Origin: Pachyseris speciosa
Lineage: Eukaryota > Cnidaria > Anthozoa > Scleractinia > Pachyseridae
Length of the DNA stretch: 64,000 nt
Reading direction: 5' to 3'
Assembly: GCA_016490735.1 (NCBI GenBank)
Contig: JAEMWC010001412.1
Span: 1 to 64,000 of the forward strand
The notes under the pieces were generated by a model. The model did no database searches and had not been told where the DNA came from. It saw nothing but the letters and a program-made list of their open reading frames with translations. Made by a program: the position numbers and the translations under genes. Positions 26,301 to 34,166 of this stretch are shown here, piece by piece; position 1 is the first letter of the stretch; each line of letters opens with the position of its first letter.

Positions 26301-29300
26301 TTGGGTTTCCATCAGTGCAAACATCTCTTGTGGCTTCTTAAATTAGTATAGAAAATACGTGACAGTTCCTTTAAGTTGCAGGAAGTTTTAGGGGCCGGGG
26401 TGTTATTCCCTGAATTTCAGAGCTGATGTTGGTTGCCTGACAATCCTAGCTGGCCATATTTCGCATTTTCAACTATATCAGATTTGCCCGTTCGAAACCA
26501 AAAGGTATCACTTTTCTGATGTGACAAAAGTTTGAGGCGACATTTTGCCAAAGAAATCCATATTTTTCACCACAATTTAATCCAAATGTCTTAGATAAAT
26601 AAGGCTTTCCGAGCTGAGAGTGTACCGAAACAAACCGCTAGGTCAGTTCCCTTGGGTTGTGGGCTTTCGAGGAGTGCCTAAAGAAATTGTGAAGTTATAC
26701 AGTCGAACCTGTATTAAGCGGTCACCCTTGGGAAATAACTAAGTGACGACTTAATACAAGTTGCATAGAATACACGTTAAGCACAATACAACACCATTTT
26801 ATATCACATGTAATCACTCAATGTCAGGTAGAGTTTATGCACAAAGGCAACCGCAATTACTCGGTTAAGAAACTGCAGCAGTAAAATGGTATCACAAAGG
26901 AGAACATATAAAAATAGGCACATAATATGTGCACGTGTCACGGCAAGAGCATCTGCCCAAGTCCCTTGTCTGGGCCATAGTTAATATAGGGAAATGGGTA
27001 TGAAGCCCAGCAAACATAAAAGCCGGAGCAAAATAAAGAGGCCAAAATTGATGTTGGAAGGTCCATGACCATGGACATTTCTTTGTTTTGCATCCTATGG
27101 ATGAATTACATCATCGCAATGTTTCTATTAGTTAGTTGAACATGTGTAACCACATCTTATTGTGCACAGTCAACCCCCAAAATAGCAAAGAAAAACATAT
27201 AGCAAAGAACTTCACTAGGTTTTATAGCCATTTCCCTCTATTAACTATGTCTGGACATATATTTTTCAGTATTACTTTTAATGACTTGTAATGGTAATGG
27301 TAATGTATTTATATACCACTCTTATCACAGTTTCATGGCGGTTTACAACACTGGCCCGGAAGACTTGACCAGACTGCTTGTGCAGTTTACAATTAAAGAA
27401 GTAACTAATACGTGCCCCCCTAAAGTAAATATCAAATTAGGACAGACACTAGGGGTGGTCACATCCAGAGTTTTGTTACATCACTAGTGATTCTTTTACA
27501 TCACACAGAGTTAAATTAAGTGAAAGTACTGTGAAACTGGACCTACGGTTTATCGTCCTTATCCGAGAAGACTAGAAAGTCTAACCGTTTGTAGATGTCA
27601 TTACAAAGGCAGCACTTTTCCTCAATTATTTAAAGATCCTGAGAGTTGGTCTGGCCAGGGTTTGAGCCCGTGACCTCCGGCACAGAGGTCTGGTGCTCTA
27701 CCAACCGAGCTAACCGGTCCCGGATGACTCCTCATATACTCAACTGCTGTTGATCGAATGTGTATATGGCAACCTGGAACACCAAAAATTGTTCTAAAGA
27801 AACAGTCTCCTCCACCACCTACGTCTAATGGACATATTCCAAGTTGACTTAGTCTTATCGCCCATGATGAACCTGGAGAAAATTCTCTAATTGTGTTATT
27901 CCTGATATTGCCATGGACCTGAGTTTAATTAACCACATATTTCTGTACTTTATTCTGTACTTTATTTTAAACCAGAAGTTCACAAAAGGCATTTGCCTTC
28001 ACAATCACTAGACAGACATGGAGCTAACAGCTATTTAGAGGAATATTTTTTAGGCCAATGCATTAAACTGTTGTTTCTCTGTGCAGTAAATACAGTTAAC
28101 TAGCCATGTCTTTAAAATTCCTTGAAATGTCAACGAGTTTTAATGTCTTTGGAAATGACCCCTATAATTAAATCACTGACCGTTTTCTCAAAAGTACCAA
28201 CATGTGATTCTGTGTCATTTCTATTTGTCCTATTTCTGTTTACAATTTTCGCTGAAGAGTATTTCAACTTCAACTTTGTATTATCACAGCTGAGAATTAT
28301 ATTTTTACATGTGTTTGATTTAATTCGTTCTACAAAATGAACGGGGCAATGGTAAAACATGCACTGATTTACTCTTACGCAATTAGCACAGCCTTCGAGA
28401 ATTAAATAAAAGGATCGTATTCAATACAACGCGAATGCGAAAGTTCCTGCAACCGACAAATTTGATCCCATGATTCTCACTAAGACAGAGGTAAATTTCA
28501 ACCTTTATCTGAGATTACAGGCTTAGCAAGTGGAAGTACAAAGAATTCCTCATTTGTCGTAACAATTCGTTAGCCTCAAAAAGAGTTTCAGGCCTCCCTG
28601 GAAAGAAATGTGTTCTTCTTCCTGAAGGAAGTTTATTGGTTCCCCCTTAGGCTTAAAGAAGACGAACGATTCTCTTCAGTAACATCTGGTAAACATAACA
28701 GCAACAGCAACAACGATAACATTGACTTCATTTTGTACTCAAGCGCTTTAAGACAAGCAGTTGTAAGTTGACAACTTCGTGACCCTTTCAGTAAGACACA
28801 ATTATACAATCCTCGAAAACTGCGCAAATTAACGCTTCTGGTTAGAAACGAAAACATGATAAAAATTGTGGCTTACCTGAGGCATCAGCGGGCGACTGAC
28901 AATGTGCACGTGCGATAGTGCATGATTCCGACGTGCGATAGTGCACAATTCCGAACATGTTCCGACAAGGCGATGAACTTTCCAAAACGGAACATCGGTT
29001 TGATCCAAAACTACGATTGCTACTCGGTTTAACCGATTGCTGCTCGGTCTCTTGATCACTTTTGACACGAGAAAAAGCGACCTATCGATATCAAGATACG
29101 GAAATTGACGTCCAATCGGGGACCCGATTGCTGCTAACAAAACCAATCGGCAAAGTCTTGCCCTGACAATAGTGTCACGGCGAGCCGTGACACAAAAACG
29201 GCGAAACGCCAACTTCCCACCGAAAATTTGCAAAACTTAAAACTGAATCGGAGAATTCGTCGAGTCAGTGAAAAGCAGTAGAACAGGAGGTTGAGAGGGC

Positions 29301-32121
29301 CCCAACAAAAACTGCGATTTTTGCGAAAACTGCACAAACTTCACAAGCAAACTTAAGAAAAATTGCCCTTTTCATTGACCAATCAGCATTCAATAATTTT
29401 GCCCTCTGTGTTATTAGCATTTGTTAGTCGCCGTACAGCTAGTAAGAACTTAAAGGAATGAACGCGAAAAATCGTCAACCTTCAACTTTTTGCGATTTTT
29501 CGTTTGAACACTAAAAATCGCAAATTTTGCAGATGTGTGCAAACCTGGACATAAGTGCTGCTTAATAGAAGGCAAAATTACAGAAATTTACGGAAGTAAT
29601 TTTCGGGGCTTTGAAAACTGACCGCCTAATACGGTGCCGCTTAATCCCGCCGCCAGGTTCCACTGTATTTGATATTTCAGTTGTCATTGTTATGAAGAAT
29701 TATTTTATTTTTGTTGGTTTCTTACCAAAACAGGAAGTGAAGAAAACTAAATCCGCTCTGCTGGACGATACGTATTTCTGCCACTGTCGGCTAAATGCCA
29801 AGAAAACCCTTATTGTCACCAACAAGTAAGTTTATTAGCTGCGGTTTATGATTGAACGTCCTGTGAAATATCTGTAGCAGCCGCTGGCATTTGTTTATTC
29901 GTTTCTCATTAATACACCATTTTGCTAATGATTAGTTCCTGGTGAATTGTGGGTAGATCCAGTCCTTTTGGGGGACAAACGGTCAAATTACAATTTCAAA
30001 TTACGTCCTCCAACGGCCGTTTGCCCCCACAAACGACTGGATCTACCCATAATTCACCAGGACCTGATCATTAGCAAAATGGTGTGTTTGTTTTGGGTCC
30101 TTCTTTTCTAACCTGGTTCCAGGCCCCAGTCGTCCGTCCTGTATATCAGCACTGAATGTGTGTCGTTAGCAACATACCACGCTGAAAGTCTACTCAGGTT
30201 TTGGGACGTTGGGAGATTGCAGTTTAATCTAAACCAGTTGTTTATTCCTTGTCAGGCACATCATAGTTGCTGGCAAAACAGAAGTGTTCGAGACTTGGGA
30301 GGCCGATTGGATGTGTGGGTTATTTAACGAGTTCGCAGAGGACCCAACCACGGACGGCCAAAAGCTCGTGCTGAAATTCCCGGTAAGACGGTAATCAACG
30401 TTTTCAGGGAACCCAACCAGGATTAGTTTAGTTTTGTTTTGTTTTGTGTTTTGGCCAAGAATCGCATGCCTTGAATGGGTCTTGAATTGTGCCAGATTTT
30501 GCCCAACCTCGACAAAGCTTAAGTTAAATCACCATACTCCGGCTAGCGAATTTAGCGGAAAATTACATTTTACCACAATTGCTAGTAATCTCGCACTCTG
30601 ATTGGCTAATTTACCGTAGTCGATAAGAGTCGACTTGTCGTGTGATGGCAAATATCGTTGTCGATAAGAGTACAGACAAGTCTAAACCACATTCGATTTG
30701 TTACCAGTAATTAGAATACAGTAGCCTCCTACACAGACGCTTTTTGGGCTCGTCACGCGTTCCTCCCCCCACGAACATCTGCTCAAGTGAACCGCCACTT
30801 CCGTTATAGCGGCATGTCGCAGTGGAAAGATGAAGTTTACTATCTCTTGTTGCGTTGATTTTTTAGGACAAAAGTGGTAAAAAAGGAATCTTCAAAAAGT
30901 CGACGCCAGTTGTGAGAGCTATCACAACACCAAGTCCTGATGTTGCTAAGGTATTGTACTTCAGTAACTTTCCTTCCTTTTTAATAGTTGTATTCTTCAA
31001 ATTACAAAGATAATTGACTGTGTTGCAATTTCGGTTACAAACTACAAACGGATACTAAGCAGAGGGAACCGATCCTACAACAACTACACTACAAAAACAA
31101 AACAAAGGGGTTGGGGTGAGGGTACATACTTAGAACATTCATGCTACGAGTCAACGTTCCTCCTACTTACCTACCGTTTCGAATCTTGGACAGTACATCC
31201 ACTGAATGGAGATGAGTGTTTATCGCAGTTATGAACACTCCTTAAGCAGTAGTGAAAATAAAACCTGAAAAAAAATTCAGGCTTGTACGGGATTGGAACC
31301 CACGACCTCTGCGATACTGGTGCAGTGCTCTACCAACTGAGCTAACAAGCCATCCGGGAGCTGGTCATTTTGTTGGTTCGTTAATATACCCATGAGTGGT
31401 GAATAAATGACTGAATACTTGAATGTCATTTATGTTCATAATTGTGATGATCGCTCTCATCTTCGTTCTTTTCTCCGCAGCTCAAATATACGATATTCGT
31501 ATATTCACAGTCAGTAGATCCACTTCTAACTATTAATTCATAATCGAATTGTGCTATTATTTATTTTAAACTGGTCATTATTTTCCCCGGATAAAATCGC
31601 CCCACAGTTCCAAATACCACTGAATGAGGTCTCCTTGTTTATGAATCCCTTTTTATCGCCGTTCATCTTTAAAAGAAATGTAATTGGTGACAGAAAAAGT
31701 GAAGTCGTGAATTTTCACAATGGTGAAATAACTTAAGAATTCTCAGTGAGCAACGTTTCTGAACAATTTATATTAAACACTGCGCATTGAACTTAACCTT
31801 TTAACGTAATTTAGCGCTCTTTAGCTAAAGAGACGTGATGTGCTACATCATTTCGAGTGCTTCGTCTAGAGTGTGGTCTCTTTCCACCTTTACTCCTCCT
31901 CATTTTTGTTGAAAATGAATAAGACCTGAAGGGGGAGAAATTCTTAATTACACCTGGAAGCATTTTACGCTGTTTGCTCCTCGCTCTCCGTCAGCTTTTG
32001 TTGCAGTACGGCAGTTGATTTGTGGAACTGAGCGTTGGAAACACCTCCCCGATTGACGGTGTTTCTTTTTTGTTTTCTTTTGCAGTGGCTGGTTGACAAA
32101 ATCAAAGAAGTGCGTTCATAA
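199..32121 (+). CDS. VPS13C: VPS13C-like bridge lipid-transfer protein, C-terminal third (5' end outside window)
   Basis: Partial spliced gene, 32 exons, stop TAA at 32119-32121. Exons: 199-285, 2195-2311 (or to 2287), 2996-3094, 3594-3692, 5734-5838, 6607-6693, 8400-8468, 8577-8705, 9037-9170, 9971-10097, 10729-10848, 11750-11859, 14188-14344, 14780-14914, 16168-16249, 16700-16768, 17296-17401, 17712-17777, 18614-18670, 18907-19046, 19749-19830, 20239-20352, 21013-21088, 21669-21832, 22610-22655, 22730-22853, 23377-23440, 26067-26117, 29734-29825, 30256-30382, 30867-30950, 32086-32121. All junctions have AG acceptors and GT donors and keep phase, except 16768/17296 (one base out) and a GC donor at 22854. 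VPS13 proteins are rod-like lipid channels at membrane contact sites. The match to human VPS13C is strongest at [27 protein letters not shown] and LRPPR; VPS13A differs at the first. Vertebrate A and C are paralogues, so a single pre-duplication A/C ancestor is possible. Confidence 0.93.
286..2194. other. VPS13C intron with internal direct repeats, no gene
   Basis: No coding signal. A stretch of about 65 bp is present twice in the same orientation (about 650-715 and 908-975; both contain gtccgcgtgaaaa and gtttaagaaaaa). Bases 1066-1110 are repeated inverted at about 4187-4235 (both carry the TGACGTCA core flanked by A/T runs), so this is a dispersed repeat. The end (about 1960-2105) is A-rich and finishes in AATGA repeats, like the tail of a retroelement; its family is not recognised. 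Confidence 0.4.
3277..3405. mobile_element. Foldback MITE, 129 bp
   Basis: Imperfect terminal inverted repeats of about 30 bp: TGTTGTGGTTCAG at the left matches CTGAACTACAACA at the right, continuing through TTTTATCC and GGTTCAA. It lies in a VPS13C intron. A related element with a shorter matching arm (TTGAACCATAA) is at 25894-26009. Confidence 0.65.
4449..5516. mobile_element. 1.07-kb non-autonomous TIR element with 9-bp target duplication (MULE-like)
   Basis: Ends TAGCCTCC...GGAGGCTA with about 88-bp terminal inverted repeats (4449-4536 against 5429-5516; shared blocks include CGTTTTTAGGGGACTCG and TTACCCGAAGCCAACATTCC). It is flanked by a perfect 9-bp direct repeat, CAAACACAA, at 4440-4448 and 5517-5525. 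Long TIRs with 9-bp duplications are typical of Mutator-like elements. There is no transposase reading frame inside. The same family is at 57669-57761, and a one-ended relic at about 30722-30775. Located in the VPS13C intron 3693-5733. Confidence 0.85.
6181..6233. repeat. GAAC/GACC microsatellite
   Basis: Degenerate run of 4-bp units (gaccgatcgaacgaacgaac and on). Low-complexity sequence in a VPS13C intron. Confidence 0.7.
6895..7198. mobile_element. Two adjoining foldback MITEs
   Basis: 6895-6996 is a hairpin whose arms CAATTAGATTAT..GTGATAGCTGA and TCAGCTATCAC..ATAATCTAATTG surround a 17-base loop. It adjoins a second element, about 6997-7198, with arms TTTTAGTATAAATCTACTAG and CTAGTAGATTTATACTAAAA. 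Both lie in VPS13C intron 6694-8399. They may be one composite element. Confidence 0.65.
7200..7952. mobile_element. TIR element of the CAGGGCTCGA family, 753 bp
   Basis: Begins CAGGGCTCGAAATTAAC and ends TTAAATTCGAGCCCTG, with AAAAG on both sides (7195-7199, 7953-7957). Subterminal arms also match (GGTTACTAAAAAT near 7255, GGTTAGTAAAAAAG near 7887, and CTAACC pairs). The interior has a 139-codon open frame (7387-7806) and an overlapping 80-codon frame, neither recognisable. A second copy is at 50751-51205. Confidence 0.6.
9525..9764. repeat. Dispersed repeat, copy A (about 240 bp)
   Basis: About 80% identical by eye to 11104-11344 in the same orientation. Shared blocks: AATCACAACAGACG, CCAAGCGCGGGAAAATGC, GGTTTTGGTTTTGCTTCTCA, ACACTCAATTG. 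Non-coding, in VPS13C intron 9171-9970. Confidence 0.7.
10198..10565. mobile_element. TIR element, 368 bp, with a 15-G run
   Basis: Ends TACCGTGAAAGCTCTATTAAGCC and its inverse GGCTTAATAGAGCTTTTACGGTA (one mismatch). It contains an uninterrupted run of 15 G (10511-10525). Located in VPS13C intron 10098-10728. Confidence 0.65.
11104..11344. repeat. Dispersed repeat, copy B
   Basis: Second copy of the repeat at 9525-9764, same orientation, in VPS13C intron 10849-11749. Confidence 0.7.
11860..14187. other. VPS13C intron, 2.3 kb, nothing recognised
   Basis: Open frames here (for example 12973-13245 minus and 13670-13957 minus) show no recognisable domain, no splice context and low-complexity composition. 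I see no RNA gene or clear repeat ends. Confidence 0.5.
14780..23440 (+). CDS. VPS13C: VPS13C block 2: VPS13_C / ATG2-C-like helical region (14 exons)
   Basis: Exons 14780-23440 encode the most conserved part of the protein. Landmarks: [20 protein letters not shown] (14780-14914); [20 protein letters not shown] (16168-16249), matching the family motif DNQLPGA.FP...[24 protein letters not shown] (17296-17401); [11 protein letters not shown] (18614-18670); [20 protein letters not shown] (20239-20352), nearly invariant across animals; [20 protein letters not shown] (21013-21088); [20 protein letters not shown] (21669-21832); a glycine-rich amphipathic stretch [19 protein letters not shown] (22730-22853). 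In human VPS13A and C the amphipathic ATG2-C-like helices target lipid droplets and mitochondria. The 22730-22853 exon uses a GC donor (AGG|gcaagt), supported by phase: GG|A Gly joins to [15 protein letters not shown]. See the findings for the one-base phase break between 16768 and 17296. Confidence 0.92.
15193..15500 (+). pseudogene. Decayed Crypton-type tyrosine recombinase N-terminal fragment
   Basis: From ATG 15193 the frame reads [20 protein letters not shown]...[18 protein letters not shown] and stops at 15382-15384. Shifted by one frame from about 15360 it continues [13 protein letters not shown], stop, [20 protein letters not shown], stop. The order NTK/R..., LLSEF..., VR.KDG..YEP.SL...ASF.R.LK matches the N-terminal region of DUF3504/KIAA1958-like Crypton recombinases found in many copies in cnidarians and fish. 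There is one frameshift and at least two nonsense codons; the catalytic C-terminus is missing. It is dead, and lies in VPS13C intron 14915-16167 on the sense strand. Family assignment is from memory of the motif. Confidence 0.6.
15695..15840. mobile_element. Foldback MITE, 146 bp
   Basis: Arms CCATGGAAAGTGC..GAACGATTTTTATTCACG and the inverse CGTGAATAAAAATCGTTC..GCACTTTCCATGG, continuing through tgcatc/gatgca. The loop has a 12-base T run. In VPS13C intron 14915-16167. Confidence 0.75.
17542..17579. repeat. Pyrimidine (C-rich) tract
   Basis: Long C runs broken by single T bases in VPS13C intron 17402-17711. A shorter C tract is at about 20901-20921. Confidence 0.8.
18100..18171 (-). repeat. 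tRNA-like body of a SINE-like element, copy 1
   Basis: On the minus strand: GGCTTGT acceptor arm, A-box-like GTTCAGTTGGTAGAGCG, B-box GGTTCGAATCC, then ACAAGCC closing a perfect 7-bp acceptor stem over 72 nt. The anticodon arm (CTGCA/CGCAG, loop CCGGTAT) has a mismatch and lacks the U33 expected of a real tRNA, so this is tRNA-derived, not a functional tRNA. Immediately 3' is a hairpin CCTGAA/TTCAGG around a T run, then a second palindrome CTGCTTAAGCAG. The same body and first hairpin recur at 31280-31351. In VPS13C intron 17778-18613. Confidence 0.7.
19749..20352 (+). CDS. VPS13C: VPS13C exons 21-22, highly conserved [17 protein letters not shown] segment
   Basis: Exon 19749-19830 ([20 protein letters not shown]) matches the human FKLAYYEIRYQFYKRDQLIW position. 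Exon 20239-20352 gives [20 protein letters not shown] then [13 protein letters not shown]. They are listed separately because this is the best anchor for identifying the gene: the segment is almost identical from yeast-like to human VPS13 proteins and forms the end of the lipid-transfer rod. Confidence 0.93.
21940..22355. repeat. Minisatellite, about 3.5 copies of a unit of about 107 bp
   Basis: Repeated phrases GTGGATGAAA, GT..GG/CCATTCAAA, AAAGCT.CTAAGCAGTAC and TTTGAGTCTG recur at a spacing of about 105-110 bp with 15-25% divergence. In VPS13C intron 21833-22609. Similar arrays are common in coral introns, from memory. Confidence 0.7.
23694..25845. repeat. Nested tandem/inverted repeat cluster, 2.15 kb
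   Basis: Copy A (about 23694-24415) and copy B (about 24474-25035) are diverged direct repeats sharing GAAAA.CTACAACTTTC, GCAGCAAACTTCGACTCCAC, TTTGTGACCCAAAGGAAT and CCAACCCAGCTTTATGAT. After them a unit of about 165 bp (ACAAGCGACAGCTGGCGTGA ... GTGGTAACCCCTTATATGG) is tandemly repeated at about 25505 and 25670. GGGGCACCCAACGAG at 25034 recurs inverted at 25454. No transposase seen. Fills VPS13C intron 23441-26066. Confidence 0.65.
25894..26009. mobile_element. Foldback MITE, 116 bp
   Basis: Arms TTATGGTTCAAT and ATTGAACCATAA, with inner TTTTTCTC.CTTTGTTTT and AAAACAAAGGGAGAAAAA. Related to the MITE at 3277-3405. Confidence 0.65.
26067..32121 (+). CDS. VPS13C: VPS13C block 3: C-terminal PH-like domain and stop
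   Basis: Five exons (26067-26117, 29734-29825, 30256-30382, 30867-30950, 32086-32121) encode [17 protein letters not shown], then a PH-like domain ([20 protein letters not shown], then [18 protein letters not shown]) and a short C-terminal helix [11 protein letters not shown]. The order IRPY, ...CHC/CAIP..KKTILMVTNR and D/EW.C.F..F parallels the VPS13C tail rather than VPS13A. The domain is shorter than a typical VPS13C tail. In VPS13 proteins the PH-like domain helps recruit the protein to mitochondria or other organelles. Two large introns separate the exons (26118-29733, packed with repeats, and 30951-32085 with a SINE-like copy). The stop codon overlaps an AATAAA hexamer. Confidence 0.9.
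26699..29666. mobile_element. Possible 3-kb TIR element filling a VPS13C intron
   Basis: The left end ACAGTCGAACCTG.ATTAAGCGGTCACC and right end ...CCGCTTAATCCCG..CCAGGTTCCACTGT are loosely inverted (CAGTxGAACCT / AGGTTCCACTG, ATTAAGCGG / CCGCTTAAT). The interior holds a SINE-like copy (27283-27760) and no recognisable transposase. The two ends could belong to separate insertions. Confidence 0.4.
27283..27760 (-). repeat. tRNA-derived SINE-like element
   Basis: The minus strand at about 27648-27721 reads GGACCGGTTAGCTCGGTTGG TAGAGC (A box), then GGGCTCAAACCCTGG (B box). The far end contains TAATGGTAATGG.ATTTATATACC, which also occurs at 18271-18297. In the 26118-29733 intron. Confidence 0.5.
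29914..30085. mobile_element. Foldback MITE, 172 bp
   Basis: Nearly perfect arms: ACACCATTTTGCTAATGAT, CCTGGTGAATTGTGGGTAG and ATCCAGTC, inverted at the right. In VPS13C intron 29826-30255. Confidence 0.8.
31280..31351 (-). repeat. tRNA-like body of a SINE-like element, copy 2
   Basis: Same tRNA-derived body as 18100-18171 (perfect 7-bp acceptor stem, A box GCTCAGTTGG, B box GGTTCCAATCC), followed on the minus strand by the same CCTGAA/TTCAGG hairpin with a T-rich loop. Flanking similarity extends to about 31205-31380. Confidence 0.7.
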
Positions 32122-32126
32122 ATAAA
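32121..32126 (+). terminator. Possible polyadenylation hexamer of the VPS13C gene
   Basis: AATAAA begins at the last base of the TAA stop. If used, the 3' UTR would be only about 15-30 bases. Further AATAAA hexamers exist downstream, so the true cleavage site is unknown. Confidence 0.3.
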
Positions 32127-33658
32127 GTTCAAATTGCCGTTTGTGCTCAAGAATACGTTCTCGTGGAGAATTCGATAATGTGGCACTAGTAGAGATTTTA
32201 AATTTGGTGGCACGTCATGGCGTTTTCGGTGAGCCTTGTGCGAGTGGACGCACTGCCGTTTGGACACGGCACTTGAAAATGACTGTAATTTAGTGCCAAA
32301 CATGGCGCCGTGGTGATCTAACATGAAGTTAGATAGAACGTTCCAGCAGTTTTATCTTTTAGTTAATTATTGGTTAGTGACATTTGAATGAACTTATTTG
32401 AAATTCACTGACAACATTTACGCGCGTGAAAGTTCACATGACTAAGATTCAAACTTGGAAAGTGCGGTGAGGCCATCGCGCTACGCTTGATACTTTCGAT
32501 AGGTTTTTGTGGTCACGTGTTCAATTTGTGTCACGTGTTTACGCTTAGATACAGCGGACGGTCTATTGACGCTGTTGGGGCAGATTAATTGTGAGGGAGG
32601 ACGCCCATCTCGTGCCAGGCTCCGCTGTTCCGTGGTTAGTTTGGTTGTTTGTTAGCGTGTTTTATGTGTGATTTTATTATTAGGTTTTTGATTACAGGGC
32701 TCACTTAGCTGTGCCACCAGAATTGGTTTAATACTGGAGAGTTCGAGTTCTAGGGATAAACCCATATCGTTCTTACATCATTATATCTCGTCGAAGGGAC
32801 AAACGTGGGCGCGAGTCTTGATGAGAACATAGTTGGTAGTTAGTACTACGATGAGAAGGAGACGTCTTCTCTGCAAAAGGTCCACAGCTCTACTCCCAGC
32901 ACATGGGACGAGGCAGACATCTACAAACGTGGAACATTGAAATTAGAAACAAATGAATATTGACTTGTAGGATTTTACGTCTAAGGTTAATTTTAGACTG
33001 TTATACTAATTTATACGTTAGATTTAGGATTTCAATTATTTCAATGGAATTTAATTGATACGAAAACGAAGTTACTTTCGTTGAGTTTGGCTGCTTCAAA
33101 GTGTTCTTAGTATGGTATTAAAGTATGGTGGCTTTTTTTAAAGATTACTTGAATCAGTTCTCAATGAAGCATGGGACAACAAATACAGTGGGCAAATCCG
33201 GAAAGCGAAAAGATTGTCGTAATTTTCCTTTAACATTTTTGGCCGTCATTGCTCTATGACCGGAAATTTTTTATTCTGTTGTGACCTTATCGTAAACTAA
33301 ATTATATCAGCTTTATACGGGTTTGTATGCGCCTGTGCTCAAGGTGAAAAAAAAGAACTAAAATTCTATTTTTAGAGTTAAAATTATTTTAAAATAGTAA
33401 TAAATAACGGTGAGACACTCTTTAATTGAAACTTCACTGTAATAAATGTTTTATACTTTGTGGCAATTAGCGTTAAAAATAAAAAAAAATCCATCCCACT
33501 TGTTTCAACTTGCATATGATTTGCAGTAGTTTGTCTGCTTGTAAATATTATTAGGGAGTTTAAATAACGACAATGGCGACGAGAATGCCACAAAACAATA
33601 AGTTTATGAGCAACAACGATGGCACTGAACGTGCGTAAGAACATTTGATACATATGGG
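32127..33658. other. Intergenic, nothing recognised
   Basis: AT-rich. Short open frames (for example 31965-32324 minus) have no recognisable content. The stretch 32560-32950 is less AT-rich but shows no coding or RNA signature. Confidence 0.5.
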
Positions 33659-33792
33659 TTATTGACCAAGCTTGTTCGGTCAAGATGGCGAGATATTGGC
33701 TTCGTTCTTTTTTTCTTTTTTTTTTTTCGCGTGTGTATGAGAAAGAACGAAGCCAATATCCCGCCATCTTGACCGAACAAGCTTGGTCAATA
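33659..33792. mobile_element. Foldback MITE, 134 bp, nearly perfect palindrome
   Basis: Arms TTATTGACCAAGCTTGTTCG and GTCAAGATGGCG.GATATTGG continue to a CTTCGTTCTTT/AAAGAACGAAG centre. Its right end was the target of the insertion at 33798-34151. Confidence 0.85.
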
Positions 33793-34166
33793 AAGGAATG
33801 AAAACGTAAAGCTTGTGGGATGTGGCTGGAGTGACAAGGATACTTCACAAATTAATGTGATCAAGTAAGCTGGAGCCACTCTAAGGGCACTACGGCCATA
33901 AGGTAGCGGGCATTACCCCTTAAATCTATCAAAGCAAAGATTGAGCCCAAGCATTAGCAGTCATGGACAGCTGTTTCGGCCTTGTTAGGCCTCATCAGCA
34001 TGGCATAGCTAATGCTCAGGCTCAAGTACCCACATATCAATAAAACAAGCAATGAAAACGTAAAGCTTGTAGGATGTGGCTGGAGTGACAAGGCCTTAGT
34101 GCCCTTAGAGTAGCTTCAGCTTACTTGATCACATTAATTTGTGAAGTATCCTTGGTCAATAAAGGA
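33783..34166 (-). mobile_element. Hammerhead-bearing retroelement insertion (Penelope-like terminal repeat or retrozyme)
   Basis: A 354-bp insertion (33798-34151) is flanked by a perfect 15-bp direct repeat, TTGGTCAATAAAGGA, at 33783-33797 and 34152-34166. A 42-bp segment (ATGAAAACGTAAAGCTTGT and on) occurs at 33798-33839 and again at 34052-34093, so one unit of about 254 bp is bounded by direct repeats. A 51-bp segment at 33840-33890 recurs inverted at 34099-34149. The unit carries the hammerhead at 33950-34016 on the minus strand. Partial tandem plus inverted terminal copies and a hammerhead are known features of Penelope-like elements; retrozymes share the hammerhead. No protein is encoded. 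Confidence 0.7.
33950..34016 (-). ncRNA. Hammerhead ribozyme, type I, minimal/dimeric stem III
   Basis: Read on the minus strand from 34016 to 33950. Stem I outer arm AGCATTAG (34016-34009), internal-loop side CTATGC, inner CATG (34002-33999), core CTGATGA (33998-33992), stem II GGCC-TAACAA-GGCC or near it, core GAAA, then stem III/cleavage segment ACAGCTGTC with cleavage expected after the C at 33966. Stem I returns as CATG (33965-33962), internal loop, and CTAATGCT (33957-33950), which pairs fully with the outer arm. All required core bases (CUGAUGA, GAAA, GUC) are present. Stem III is only ACA/UGU with no room for a loop, but ACAGCTGT is palindromic, so two copies can pair. This is the known design of Penelope-like-element hammerheads. 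Confidence 0.82.

Noticed and set aside
33384..33848. 154-codon minus-strand open frame
   Set aside because: Spans the palindromic MITE and low-complexity Lys/Arg from its T-rich loop; no recognisable domain.
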